Shown here in pieces: positions 5,318-13,867 of a DNA stretch of 36,881 bases (the first letter of the stretch is position 1; each line of letters starts with the position of its first letter). Made by a program: the position numbers and the translations under genes. This DNA is from a virus: positions 1 to 36,881 of the IMG/VR virus record IMGVR_UViG_3300046492_000605. One strand, given 5' to 3'. A model generated the notes under the pieces. It saw only the letters and a list, made by a program, of their open reading frames with translations, did not search any database and was not told the DNA's origin.

Positions 5318-8116
5318 TCAGGCGCTGAAAATCCAGCACTTCACAATCGGTTGCTTCGTCATGACAGCGTTGGAGTACTTCGCCTGGTGGGCACGCACCG
5401 CGCTGTCGGTCGCCTTGTTCGTCTCGATCAACTTCCGGGAGCGGGAATCCTTGAGGCGATCGCGCAGTTCGCTGATGTCGGCGACCTTCTGGCGGTGCTC
5501 GGCCGCGCACTTGACGAAATCGTTGAGGTTGATGGCGATGGTGTGGTCTTTCTTGCTGTGGTTGACCACCGGGCCGTCAGCGTCCAGGCCTTCGAGGTAC
5601 TCGTAGACTTCCCAGAATTCGGCGACTACCGGGTGGTCTGAGCTGATCGAGGCTTGCCGCTCGATCGCCATGCGGATGATCTGGGCGCGGGTATGGCTGA
5701 TCTGAGCATCACTGAGGGGCACGATCAGGCGCAGGCAGTCGAGCAGGGCGAGCAGTTGGGCGTGGTTCTTGTTGATCCGCTCCACACGGATGTAGCCGCG
5801 CAGCTTGTTGCCGCAGTGACCACAGTGATCCTGTTCATCCTTGAAGGGGGTCTCACATGCGAAGCAATGGCTGTGCAGCGTGCGCAGCTTGGCTTCGTAT
5901 CCAGGCATGCGCTGGGCAAACAGCTCCATCACTTCCGACTCTTTGCGTGCTGCTTGCAGCAGGAAGTTGCTGAGCTTTGGGCCTTCCAGCGAGTTGAGCA
6001 GATCCGCCGCCGCGCGGCTCTCAGCCGTCACGGTTGGCCGCACAAAGTGCAGCTTCACGATCCTGGTCATGATCGCCTCGGAGGCTACGACCGGTGCGTT
6101 TTGGCTGATCGCAATGGTGGCGCGGAAGGGCGGTTCGTAAGTTTCGTTGCCGGCAGTTTTGACCCCCTTGGTCGCCAGCGTGCCGCCGCCGTAGTAATCC
6201 TTCAGTTCGTCCCACTCGAACGTTTTGGCGTGGGCCTTATCGTCGCCGCTGCGATCGGACTCCAGCAGCACCACGGGCATGCCGGAGATTTGCCCCATCA
6301 AGCGGCTGCGGCCGGCCTTGGTGGACTTGGATGGGTCAAAACCCTCGTACCCTTCACGGCCGAGCAGTTTCCACAACAGGGTGAGCAAGGTGGTTTTACC
6401 GGCACCGGCTTCGCCTGTGGCTTCCAGGAACGGAAACGACTGGTACCGAGCGCGGATTTGCTCGGCGAACAGTGAGCCGAACCAGAACGTCAGGGCGACC
6501 GTGCCCTGGGCGCCGAAGCATTGCCAGAGCAGGTCCAGCCAGCGCGTGTCGTAGTCCTTGGCGTCCTTCTGCAGGGCGATTTTCACGCCTTTTTGCAGGC
6601 TCTTGAGTTTCAGCTTGCCCATCTCGAAGAACTCCTCTTCGTTGATGGTGATGAGCTGCCCTTCCTTGATGGCGATGTCGTTGAACACATAGCAGCCGTA
6701 CTCCCGGCTGTAGCCCACGTAGTCGATGGTCTGGACGGTTTTGATACCGAAAAGCTGGTCTTTCATGATCTTGTCCAACTGTTGTCCACTGCCGGTGAAC
6801 ACGGCTCCGGCACCCATGCCGAGAAGTCTTTTCTTGAATTCGCTGGCCGCAGCGACCTGGCCACCGGTGAAGGTGTTTTTCACCGAGCCGCCGTCGTGGG
6901 GAAAGTCGACGCGGAAGAAGTACCAGGACTCGTCGGTAATCTCGTTGCGCTGGAAATACAGGGCCTTGGGGTAGCAGTTGGCGATCTCGACCACGCAGCC
7001 GGACATGCGCAACGCCTTGGCGCGGCGTTCCTTGTCGTTCAGCTGCTGGTCTTCGTGGTTATCGCTGGCATCCAGCGCCTGCATGGCGCTGTTGAACTTC
7101 GAAATGTCCAACTTCCACCAGTACAGGCGGGAGTCGAAGCCGAAGTGAAACTCTTCGCGCTCGCGCCACTGGTACATGAGCAAGGCTTTCTCGACGGCGC
7201 TTTCTGCAATCAGCAGCGCGCCGTGATGCTTGGCTTCGCCGAGTTCCTTGTCGATTCGCTGGGTACGGGCCTCGGCGTCTTCCATGAAGGCCCAACGCTG
7301 ATGCAGATCGTTCCAATCGACCTTGCGCGAGTCCGGCTGTGGGATCTGCGCTGCCTCGCAGGTGAAGCCAATATCACGCGCCTGGCGGACCCACATGCGG
7401 GTGTATTTGTGGGCACCTGGTTCGTTGTCCAACGCCCAGATCAGCTTTGGCGTTTTACCGGCGCGGGCAGTAATCAGGGCTTTCAGCGATTCTTCTGGAT
7501 AGGCATTCGAGGACAGCGCGGCCACGGCGGGGATGCCGTTCTGCACCAGGGCGATGGCGTCGAAAATACCCTCAACGATCCAGAGCTCGTCCACCTGCAA
7601 CAGATCCAGGCAGGGCGGTACCCACCACACACCCTTGTAGCTGTCGCCTGGTTTGAAACGCGCCTTCTTCTTGCCGAAGCGATTCGGCTTGTCGATGAGG
7701 CGCTCCCAGTAGCCACCCTTTTCAAGTGGAAAGCGAACGGTGGCGGAGCCGATGTTCAACTCCCGATCGAAGTAATGCTCCTGGGTGTACCAGCCCTCGA
7801 TCATCCCAACGTCAAACCCACGGGCGAAGGTCAGGTAAGCCTTTGCACTCGCCGCGGGCTGGTCATCGGTGGCCGGTGCGCGCTTGCTCCAGTCGTCGAA
7901 CAGGTCGCTGTACAGCTCTTTGACCGGCTCCATGTAGCGGCACTTCTGCTCACGGCCGCAGCGGATGAACCACGGCTCGTCGTAGCGGGAAAACAGCCGC
8001 CGCTGGTTGCACTGCGGGCAGGTCCCTTTGCGCATGTACTGGGTGCCAGCCATGTGTTGCAGGCCAAAATCGGCCTCAAGGCGCTGCAGCACATCGGCGC
8101 GCAACTGGTGGTCCAT
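5318..8116 (-). CDS. Toprim primase-helicase, phage replication protein
   Basis: 932 aa from ATG 8116; a GTG at 8125 overlapping the upstream stop is an alternative start. Domains in order: a CHC2-like zinc finger with CPQC (residues 33-36) and further Cys at 53 and 59; a Toprim fold with VEGIFDAIAL (Glu 182) and WALDNE (Asp 230); and a helicase/ATPase domain with Walker A GEAGAGKTT (568-576) and Walker B-like VVLLESD (615-621). A second zinc ribbon CFAC...CGHC lies near residues 755-772. It should prime and unwind DNA for phage replication. It replaces the rolling-circle initiator A of P2, so this phage probably replicates by a P4-alpha-like theta mode, which would need an origin with repeats elsewhere. 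Confidence 0.88.
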   Translation of the reverse strand: MDHQLRADVLQRLEADFGLQHMAGTQYMRKGTCPQCNQRRLFSRYDEPWFIRCGREQKCRYMEPVKELYSDLFDDWSKRAPATDDQPAASAKAYLTFARGFDVGMIEGWYTQEHYFDRELNIGSATVRFPLEKGGYWERLIDKPNRFGKKKARFKPGDSYKGVWWVPPCLDLLQVDELWIVEGIFDAIALVQNGIPAVAALSSNAYPEESLKALITARAGKTPKLIWALDNEPGAHKYTRMWVRQARDIGFTCEAAQIPQPDSRKVDWNDLHQRWAFMEDAEARTQRIDKELGEAKHHGALLIAESAVEKALLMYQWREREEFHFGFDSRLYWWKLDISKFNSAMQALDASDNHEDQQLNDKERRAKALRMSGCVVEIANCYPKALYFQRNEITDESWYFFRVDFPHDGGSVKNTFTGGQVAAASEFKKRLLGMGAGAVFTGSGQQLDKIMKDQLFGIKTVQTIDYVGYSREYGCYVFNDIAIKEGQLITINEEEFFEMGKLKLKSLQKGVKIALQKDAKDYDTRWLDLLWQCFGAQGTVALTFWFGSLFAEQIRARYQSFPFLEATGEAGAGKTTLLTLLWKLLGREGYEGFDPSKSTKAGRSRLMGQISGMPVVLLESDRSGDDKAHAKTFEWDELKDYYGGGTLATKGVKTAGNETYEPPFRATIAISQNAPVVASEAIMTRIVKLHFVRPTVTAESRAAADLLNSLEGPKLSNFLLQAARKESEVMELFAQRMPGYEAKLRTLHSHCFACETPFKDEQDHCGHCGNKLRGYIRVERINKNHAQLLALLDCLRLIVPLSDAQISHTRAQIIRMAIERQASISSDHPVVAEFWEVYEYLEGLDADGPVVNHSKKDHTIAINLNDFVKCAAEHRQKVADISELRDRLKDSRSRKLIETNKATDSAVRAHQAKYSNAVMTKQPIVKCWIFSA

Positions 8117-8121
8117 GGTCT

Positions 8122-8361
8122 TCACTGCGCACGCTCCACGGTTTCGAGTTGCTTCTTCAACTCGCAACGTGTGCGGCAGATACCGGCAAGGTGCGGGATA
8201 TCCTTCAGCACCTTGGGAGCACGCTCACCGCGCGGCACATTCCGATAGCGATCGGAGTACCAAACGTCGGCCATGGTGGTGTCGTACTGGTTGTTGAGCC
8301 AGCGCAGGTATTGCTCTGCCTGCTGCTGATTCAGCTCCAGTTGAATGGTGATATTGCTCAT
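8122..8361 (-). CDS. Small early phage protein
   Basis: 79 aa from ATG 8361, chosen for the GGTGG ribosome-binding site just upstream; a TTG at 8373 also opens the frame. Glutamine-rich N terminus (ITIQLELNQQQAEQYLRWLNNQYD) and a C terminus with two Cys. It ends five bases before the primase-helicase start. No function recognised. Confidence 0.6.
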   Translation of the reverse strand: MSNITIQLELNQQQAEQYLRWLNNQYDTTMADVWYSDRYRNVPRGERAPKVLKDIPHLAGICRTRCELKKQLETVERAQ

Positions 8362-8431
8362 TTTGGCCACCAATAAAGTGCAGTTTCCCCTTACCCACGC
8401 GAGGCGGGCATACGTCAGGGGCGGTTCAGAT

Positions 8432-8806
8432 TTAGTTCGGGGTGTCGCGGGAGGTCAGCAGGCGCGCGGGTAGAAAACGCGCCGGGACGGGATAGCGCTG
8501 TTGTGTCTGCGTATCGAGCAGCCAGACCAAATAGCGGAAAGCGTTGCTCGATGGGTGGATGCCCAGGCGGGCTACGCGCTTGGTCGTCATGCTCTCGAAT
8601 TCGGCAACCGCCAATTCAGCGATGCGCTGCACCAGGTGCTCGGGTACGTCGAGCGACTGGGTGAGGTACCGCTTGCAGTTTTCCAATAGCTGGTGATCGC
8701 CGGACAGGTGCTGCCCTTGCTGGCGATACAGGTAAGCCACGGCCGCCTGCTGCATGGCGGCGCGGTAGTCGTTGGCAGGGTTGATCGTCAAGGTGATGGC
8801 GTTCAT
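8432..8806 (-). CDS. Early phage protein of unknown function
   Basis: 124 aa beginning MNAITLTINPANDYRAAMQQ. Helical, basic in its second half, no known domain seen. Its start overlaps the stop of the Ogr-like gene by ATGA, showing translational coupling. Similar proteins occur beside YmfL and Ogr-like genes in Pseudomonas prophages, as far as I can recall. Confidence 0.65.
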   Translation of the reverse strand: MNAITLTINPANDYRAAMQQAAVAYLYRQQGQHLSGDHQLLENCKRYLTQSLDVPEHLVQRIAELAVAEFESMTTKRVARLGIHPSSNAFRYLVWLLDTQTQQRYPVPARFLPARLLTSRDTPN

Positions 8807-9096
8807 GCGATTGAGGCCTCCATTTCCAGTTGATCCAGCAAATCGGGTTGATCGTTGGCTGACTTCATTGCAGCGCGGCGCAGTGCCACGTCCGCGATGG
8901 GAAGGCGAACGGCGGGATTGGCCATGCCGCTCGGACTCATTTCATGGGTCATTTCAAACTGGGCACGTACCGACCAACCGCAGGCTTCATTGATGCACTG
9001 CAGGTAGGCCACACGCAGGAAAATATGGGTGCCTTCGCTGGTGCGGATGCGCATGCGGCCCATGCAGTGAGGGCAGACGAGTTTGTAGGTGCTCAT
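8803..9096 (-). CDS. ogr: Ogr/Delta-like zinc-finger activator of late genes
   Basis: 97 aa. The N-terminal half has CPHC (residues 8-11), then TSEGTHIFLRVAYLQC and CINEAC, the four-Cys zinc-binding arrangement of the Ogr/Delta family, which turns on P2 late promoters by contacting RNA polymerase. It should switch on the three late operons, each of which has a matching dyad box (19250-19270, 23747-23767, 30905-30925). Unlike P2 ogr, which follows D in the late region, this gene is inside the early operon between two overlapping neighbours, so late expression would follow directly from early transcription. Confidence 0.82.
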   Translation of the reverse strand: MSTYKLVCPHCMGRMRIRTSEGTHIFLRVAYLQCINEACGWSVRAQFEMTHEMSPSGMANPAVRLPIADVALRRAAMKSANDQPDLLDQLEMEASIA

Positions 9097-9566
9097 TGGC
9101 CTGCCTCCTGGCTGTGCAACTGGATGGTGGCCAGAACCTCGGCGTGGCGTGCGCTCACGTATTTACTATGGGCCGCGAGGATCGCAGCGGCTTCGCCTTT
9201 GTCGATGACGCCATCGGCCAATGCTTTCTCGATGATCTGATCGACCACGCCACGCTTGGCAGCGGTACTGACCGAACGGCTGTACAGCTCGACGTTGTCC
9301 AGGGTTTCCGGATCGGCGATGGGCACGAACATGCCGCCATAGAGAGAGGCCACGTACTCGGGGAAAAAGCTGGTGCCGGCGTCTCGCTCGAGCATATGAA
9401 TTTGGTCATCGCTCAATGGCCGGCTGCCGGCGTTTTCGTAGAGGTGGTTATCGAACTTCTTGAGTTCGTAGCCGAGGCGCGCTGCCGCACATTCGCGTCC
9501 ACCTGGGTAAGCGCAAACAACGGCACTTACTACTTGGCGTCTGGTTTCTAGCACTGAGCGTTTCAT
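9093..9566 (-). CDS. YmfL-family regulatory protein
   Basis: 157 aa, begins MKRSVLETRRQVVSAVVCAY and carries the AARLGYELKKFDNHLYENAGSR segment and the SLYGGMFVP segment typical of the YmfL (CII-like) phage regulators. Probably binds DNA to steer the lysis/lysogeny choice or early transcription. It overlaps the Ogr-like gene by ATGA and follows the Cro-like gene by 29 bases. Confidence 0.8.
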   Translation of the reverse strand: MKRSVLETRRQVVSAVVCAYPGGRECAAARLGYELKKFDNHLYENAGSRPLSDDQIHMLERDAGTSFFPEYVASLYGGMFVPIADPETLDNVELYSRSVSTAAKRGVVDQIIEKALADGVIDKGEAAAILAAHSKYVSARHAEVLATIQLHSQEAGQ

Positions 9567-9595
9567 GTTCTCGTATCCCTACTTGGCCAGCCGCA

Positions 9596-9808
9596 CTACT
9601 GTGCGCTCACTTCTTCTTTGATCCCGAGCAGCACAGCTGCACGATGGGATTCACCTCGCAGGCACTTTTTCTGACCATTCAGGACCGCATAAACGGTCGA
9701 CGGAGAGAGGTCATGCTTTTCTGCCCATTCCTTTGCCGTGATCCCTTGACGCGCGAGCCGATCACGGGCGTCTTGGCGTGCTTGCTCGGTTGGGTATGTG
9801 TTCGGCAT
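9596..9808 (-). CDS. Cro-like DNA-binding protein (BcepMu gp16 type)
   Basis: 70 aa from ATG 9808 (MPNTYPTEQARQDARDRLAR); the frame is open to 9874 but that extension runs through the operator. An HTH is visible in GITAKEWAEKHDLSPSTVYAV, followed by LNGQKKCLRGESHRAAVLLG, the signature of BcepMu gp16-like phage regulators. First gene of the leftward early operon and divergent from the repressor, the position of Cro. Confidence 0.8.
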   Translation of the reverse strand: MPNTYPTEQARQDARDRLARQGITAKEWAEKHDLSPSTVYAVLNGQKKCLRGESHRAAVLLGIKEEVSAQ

Positions 9809-9850
9809 AGTTCCGTTTCGTGTGATTTCGTGTGATGACAGGGGCAGATT

Positions 9851-9900
9851 ATTCAACAAATGTTGGATAGTCAACTCCTTAAGGGGTCGTTTTGTTGAAT
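9851..9900. promoter_or_regulatory. Lysis/lysogeny operator region
   Basis: Four related half-sites in 50 bases: ATTCAAC (9851-9857) and GTTGGAT (9862-9868) form a dyad with one mismatch and a 4-base spacer; GTCAAC lies at 9870-9875; GTTGAAT at 9894-9900 is the exact complement of the first half-site and lies inside the repressor coding start. Located between divergent cro-like and repressor genes, so it likely binds one or both and lets the repressor control itself. Confidence 0.7.
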
Positions 9901-10218
9901 ATTGGCGAAAGGCTGAAAGAGGAGCGTGTACGCTTGGGATACAACCAGGCGGACTTCGCTGCTTTTGCTGGGGTAGCCAAAACCTCTCAGTTCAATTACG
10001 AGAAAGGTGATCGAAGCCCAGACGCGGCATACCTTGCCGCTGTGGCTGGGAAAGGCGTGGACGTGCTCTACGTCGTTACGGGAGAACGGACACCCTTAGC
10101 CAGCACTTGCTTGAGCCGCGAAGCATTGGACTTCTTCGAGGTGTATCAACTCGTAAGCGAAGCCGACCGTGATGTGCTGTTACGAACAGCCCGGGCTTTT
10201 GCCAAAGCACGCGGATAG
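9892..10218 (+). CDS. XRE-family phage repressor (CI-like)
   Basis: 108 aa. N-terminal helix-turn-helix: RLKEERVRLGYNQADFAAFA then KTSQFNYEKGDRSPDAAYL, as in XRE repressors, followed by DVLYVVTGER and a short helical C terminus without a LexA-type peptidase domain. Start is an unusual TTG at 9892 (a second TTG follows), selected because AAGGGG (9881-9886) lies five bases upstream. The start codon overlaps an operator half-site. It should hold the leftward early operon silent in the lysogen. Without a self-cleaving domain, induction must involve another route such as an antirepressor. Confidence 0.85.
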   Translation: MLNIGERLKEERVRLGYNQADFAAFAGVAKTSQFNYEKGDRSPDAAYLAAVAGKGVDVLYVVTGERTPLASTCLSREALDFFEVYQLVSEADRDVLLRTARAFAKARG

Positions 10219-10314
10219 CAAAGGCGGGCTGAGGCAAGTGATTGAGCTTGCAGGCAGTAGAAAGGAAGTAGCACGCAGGCCATGGTGGCCGGCGAATTAT
10301 CGAGGACGATGTGA

Positions 10315-11103
10315 ATGGACGGTGTTGTAGCGATTGTGGCTTTGGCTGTGTTTATCGGTGTCTGGTGGTGGCTGGTCAAACAGTTGCGCAAGAGCGGCAG
10401 AGGCTTTCTGACGCGACATCTGATGGGATGCACAGCCGCGTGGATGGCGGGCCTTCTGGTTGTCGGTTCTGCAATTTCCATAGGCCTCATCGAAGCCAAG
10501 TCTGAACAGGTTGCTCAGACGGCGGAACCATCCAAACCTGCTGTCAAATACACGATCACCAAAGACGAGCAACGTGGAAATGCTCCTCGGAAAGTCGAAG
10601 TTTTGTTGTCACGCCGCTTAACTGACGCCGAGCTCGCCGATGTGGCCAAGACGATTCGCGACGATTCGAAGGTAAAGGCTGAACGGTCTTTCATCGGATT
10701 CCGTGTTGAGGGTCAAACCGACAAGAGTTACTGGGCTAATGCCAGTTTTGACCCCGATTACAAAAGCTCTGTGATCGGCTTGAGTGCGGCCGATTATCAA
10801 GCATTAACTGTCATGGACCTCTCGGCCTATCCCGAGCAGGTTGGCAGCTGGCTGCGCGACGGCGCGCTCGGCCATGTCATGGTTCTCTACAAAAAAGACG
10901 GCAAGTACTTCATTGATTCCGTTTTCTCAGGCGGCGGCAAGAACACCAACGGGTACGTCGCAAAATCGTTGCCAGACGGTGGAATGCGCCTTGAGGAGCC
11001 GGATAACGGATTTGGAGAGTATTACATCCTGAAGAAGGACGGCGTCCTTGAAGGTTGGGGAGAGAATGGTAAGTACATGGCACTCCCGCCATTTCGGACT
11101 TGA
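10315..11103 (+). CDS. Membrane protein, probable lysogenic-conversion gene
   Basis: 262 aa, not recognised as a named family. Two hydrophobic helices (about residues 4-20 and 41-58), then a large soluble domain with beta-rich segments (YKSSVIGLSAADYQALT, GHVMVLYKKDGKYFIDSVFSG without the usual signal cleavage site). A GAGGA ribosome-binding site precedes the ATG. It is transcribed in the same direction as the repressor and directly after it, so it may be expressed in the lysogen. This and its neighbour 11193-12149 are not part of the P2 core. Confidence 0.65.
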   Translation: MDGVVAIVALAVFIGVWWWLVKQLRKSGRGFLTRHLMGCTAAWMAGLLVVGSAISIGLIEAKSEQVAQTAEPSKPAVKYTITKDEQRGNAPRKVEVLLSRRLTDAELADVAKTIRDDSKVKAERSFIGFRVEGQTDKSYWANASFDPDYKSSVIGLSAADYQALTVMDLSAYPEQVGSWLRDGALGHVMVLYKKDGKYFIDSVFSGGGKNTNGYVAKSLPDGGMRLEEPDNGFGEYYILKKDGVLEGWGENGKYMALPPFRT

Positions 11104-11192
11104 TTCTCGGGAGTATGCTTTGGTTGCGAAAAAGCGCTCTGTTTGACTAGCCCTTTTGTATTTTTTTCTGGCCATCGATTGCGGCATCAATA

Positions 11193-12149
11193 ATGACTGA
11201 TGATACCTGCGACACCACGCGTGATTTAGTACTTGCACGGCTCCGCCTAGCTCAAGCTTTGCTCGAAGAGTCGGATCGGCTTGAGGGTTTTGAAGGGTAT
11301 GTGATGGATGCCGCTGAATATTGGCTGCATGCGCGGCATGAAAGAGAGGCTCTCGTTGCATATTTGTTATTAACCTGTTTCGACATACTTGGGAGAAAAG
11401 AAAAGCATCTGACATTCGCTGACTGGGTTAATAGCAGGAAAGACATTCACATTGCTCAAAAACAGACTGCGATCAATTTGAATCAAGAGTTGAATGGAGG
11501 CGATCCGCTTAGTTTGACCAAGCTTTTGCTGGCAAAGCATTCAGAGATTTTCGGAGTAAAGAACTCTTTTTACTCCGGCATGGATACGTTGACAGATAGT
11601 GGAAAGCAAAAACTTTTTTGCTCGATAAGCGTGGGCTTTCTCCCCGGGCACTGCAATGATCCGAAGGTCAGCTACCCCCTCGAACCTATAAGTGATTCAG
11701 CCGAGGAGATGAGGTTAAAAAAAGCATATGTTTTTCGAAGAAGAAATAATTTCACTCATAATCTCGAGCAATTTCAGATGTCGTCTGTACCCATGCATAC
11801 TAAAGGCGCGGATCAGCCTACAGCCTCTTGGATGGCCATGCTAGAAGACGGGGAAGTTAGATACTGGGGAGTTCATTCAGAACGAGTTCCGTATAAAACT
11901 GGCCATTATGTTTACTCGTTAGGTCAGTGGCCGTTTGTGTTGTTTGAAGTTTTGTATGAAGCTATAAATATACCTTTCGATATAACTAATATTGATTTGA
12001 AGTTTTATCTTTGGATCCTTAGTAACAGAAATCAAAAAAATATGCAGCTCCGCTGCATCCCCCACTCAATTTTAAAATGCGCGTCCGAAAATTGGGCGCA
12101 CATAGAGTCTCTCTTTGAAGAAGCGCCGAGTTCTGCAGCTGACCAGTAG
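11193..12149 (+). CDS. Putative HEPN-domain protein, candidate defence gene
   Basis: 318 aa, no family recognised over the full length. It contains RNNFTH (residues 184-189), an exact match to the Rx4-6H, RNxxxH-type motif of HEPN RNases, within a helical context (KKAYVFRRRNNFTHNLEQF). An earlier all-helical part (REALVAYLLLTCFDILGRK, residues 51-69) resembles the long helices of HEPN folds. The gene is visibly AT-richer than the phage core and has no good ribosome-binding site. Lying between repressor and the late cluster and oriented with the repressor, it looks like acquired cargo; RNase-based abortive infection is a reasonable but unproven role. Confidence 0.55.
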   Translation: MTDDTCDTTRDLVLARLRLAQALLEESDRLEGFEGYVMDAAEYWLHARHEREALVAYLLLTCFDILGRKEKHLTFADWVNSRKDIHIAQKQTAINLNQELNGGDPLSLTKLLLAKHSEIFGVKNSFYSGMDTLTDSGKQKLFCSISVGFLPGHCNDPKVSYPLEPISDSAEEMRLKKAYVFRRRNNFTHNLEQFQMSSVPMHTKGADQPTASWMAMLEDGEVRYWGVHSERVPYKTGHYVYSLGQWPFVLFEVLYEAINIPFDITNIDLKFYLWILSNRNQKNMQLRCIPHSILKCASENWAHIESLFEEAPSSAADQ

Positions 12150-12445
12150 CCTTGGTTCCCTCTCTGCAGGTGATTGCTCGTGAAGAGTGGTAGTCCGATC
12201 TGACCAAAATGAGGGTGCTACTTGCCAACGTGCAGCCAACCGAGAAGGACCTAGGGCTTGCACTTTCAAAAGTATGCGTAGGTTAGGGAGTGGCCACCTG
12301 GAGGCTCCCGACACCAACACGAATTGCTAAACAAAATACTTTGGCATGCTGGTGGCACGTTTCGATGTGCTGAGAATAGGGAACTCCCGGGTGCTTTGGG
12401 CAATGTCATCGACGCCAGCGCCCGTCACATGGAAATGGAGTACCT

Positions 12446-12565
12446 ATGATGGAAAACCTTACCCAATTGGAGTGTCTCTTCCTGGTGTTGCTGCGAAGCC
12501 TGAGCGATCAGCAACGAGCGGATGTGATGAGAATCCTGGAGGTGCTTCAGCAGTCTGCGGAGTAA
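12446..12565 (+). CDS. 39-aa small phage protein
   Basis: Begins with two Met codons (12446 and 12449), preceded by GGAG at a five-base distance; the product MMENLTQLECLFLVLLRS continues with a leucine-rich helix to QQSAE. It is followed at once by a strong terminator. The 296 bases before it (12150-12445) hold no other gene that I can support. Function unknown; a short amphipathic or interaction helix. Confidence 0.6.
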   Translation: MMENLTQLECLFLVLLRSLSDQQRADVMRILEVLQQSAE

Positions 12566-12578
12566 GGCAGTAGTAAAG

Positions 12579-12603
12579 AACCCGGCCCAGTGCCGGGTTT
12601 TTT
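12579..12603. terminator. Convergent-end terminator
   Basis: Stem AACCCGGC/GCCGGGTT (12579-12586 and 12592-12599), 5-base loop, T run at 12598-12603. It ends the rightward transcript and lies five bases from the stop of gene D on the other strand. Confidence 0.85.
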
Positions 12604-12607
12604 GTGC

Positions 12608-13867
12608 TTAGGATTTGCTGGCCTGCAGGCGCTTCCACTCCCTTTCTGCCGCCCTTTGTGCTGAGGCTTTGCTCTCATAAAGATGGGTGAGCCGCCTCGG
12701 CTTGCTCTGATCACCCTCGGTGATTTTCTTCTGTTCCCCCGTCTTCTCGTCGCGGTACCAAGCCACGATTCCTGTGAGCCCTTCGGTGCCGTCCGCCAGT
12801 TCGTCTATTCCATCATCGTCCGGCAGCTTCGATTCCAACTCCAGGCTGGTGGTGTAGGTGTCCGAGGTAAAGCTATGGCGCAAATTGCTCCCCACCCAAA
12901 TGATGGCGCCGATCTCGGCCTTGATGCCCAGAAGGCTGAAAGTCTGATCGGGAATGAGCTCTGGCCGACCTTTGGCCAGGGAGTAACTCAAAGTCGCGGT
13001 ACCACGCTGAAGCCGACGCCATTCAGCCCGGGCAGCGCGCAATGCGCTGTCCAGATCCGTATGGCTGTGGCGTAGTTCCTTCAGGTTGTCGCCGCCGCCG
13101 GCGATCGCTTCCTTCTTCTCGGCGCTGTTGACCTCGTAGTAGTAGGCCTTGACCCCGGTGTAACTGTCGCGGTCTGCCTGGAGGAAACGGTGCTGATCTC
13201 CGTCAGCTCGAGTCAGCACGACATGCGGCAGTGGCGCGCCGCTGGCGGTGGTGCTCTTGCCCGCAGGCATGAACAGCAGCCGGCCGGCTTTTACTGCTGA
13301 GATGGCGTCGTGCTCCTGGCCCAGCCGGGTCAGCAGGTTGGCGTCACTTTCGTTGGCCTGGTCCAACTGCAGCAGGTCGATCGCGGCAAGTAATGGACTG
13401 ATGACAGGGGCCAGGCCATGGGCGGCTGCAACCGCACCAATCACGGTGCCCAGGGTAGTGGCGCTCCAGCTGCGTTCTCGTTTGACCTTGAGCCCGCCCC
13501 GTAGGTCAGCGCTTCGCGCGCGAATGCTGAGCGTGTCCGGAGCGCCGCTGTGCTCGGTTTCATCAACGGTATAGCTGCCTTTGTCGATAAGGCCCGTGTC
13601 ACTCCAGCCGAGCCACAGCCGCACCGTCGCGCCGCGCGGTGGGATAGCCAGTAGGCCATCGTGATCGCTGAGGTTGATGTCCAGCTGATCCGCTTCCATG
13701 CCGCGGTTGTCGGTCAACTCGATGCTGATCAACCGCTTCTCAATGGCGCTGGTGATGTCCTGGTCATTGACCACCACGCGGCAGATCGGTCGGGCGTAGG
13801 AGGTTGCCTTTCGGTACCGGCTTGCCGCGTCCTGGAGCAGGCTGCCTGCTTGTTCGATCGTGTTCAC
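12608..13867 (-). CDS. D: Late control/tail protein D
   Basis: 419 aa, start GTG 13867 overlapping the stop of U (GTGA). Similar to P2 gpD through its length: an N-terminal barrel (YARPICRVVVNDQDITSAIEKRLISIELTD), the hub-like region LWLGWSDTG and the LysM-like middle, and the C-terminal domain with RAEWRRLQRGTATLSYSLAKG. gpD is a central tail-tube-end component of the baseplate hub in contractile-tailed phages. Last gene of the FI-D operon. The C-terminal extension (residues 340-419) with the YRDEKTGEQKKITEGDQ segment is longer than in the P2 protein (387 aa). Confidence 0.93.
   Translation of the reverse strand: MNTIEQAGSLLQDAASRYRKATSYARPICRVVVNDQDITSAIEKRLISIELTDNRGMEADQLDINLSDHDGLLAIPPRGATVRLWLGWSDTGLIDKGSYTVDETEHSGAPDTLSIRARSADLRGGLKVKRERSWSATTLGTVIGAVAAAHGLAPVISPLLAAIDLLQLDQANESDANLLTRLGQEHDAISAVKAGRLLFMPAGKSTTASGAPLPHVVLTRADGDQHRFLQADRDSYTGVKAYYYEVNSAEKKEAIAGGGDNLKELRHSHTDLDSALRAARAEWRRLQRGTATLSYSLAKGRPELIPDQTFSLLGIKAEIGAIIWVGSNLRHSFTSDTYTTSLELESKLPDDDGIDELADGTEGLTGIVAWYRDEKTGEQKKITEGDQSKPRRLTHLYESKASAQRAAEREWKRLQASKS

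Noticed and set aside
6521-8248. 575-codon plus-strand frame opposite the primase-helicase
   Set aside because: It lies wholly opposite a gene with clear zinc, Toprim and Walker motifs; long antisense frames are common in high-GC codon use.
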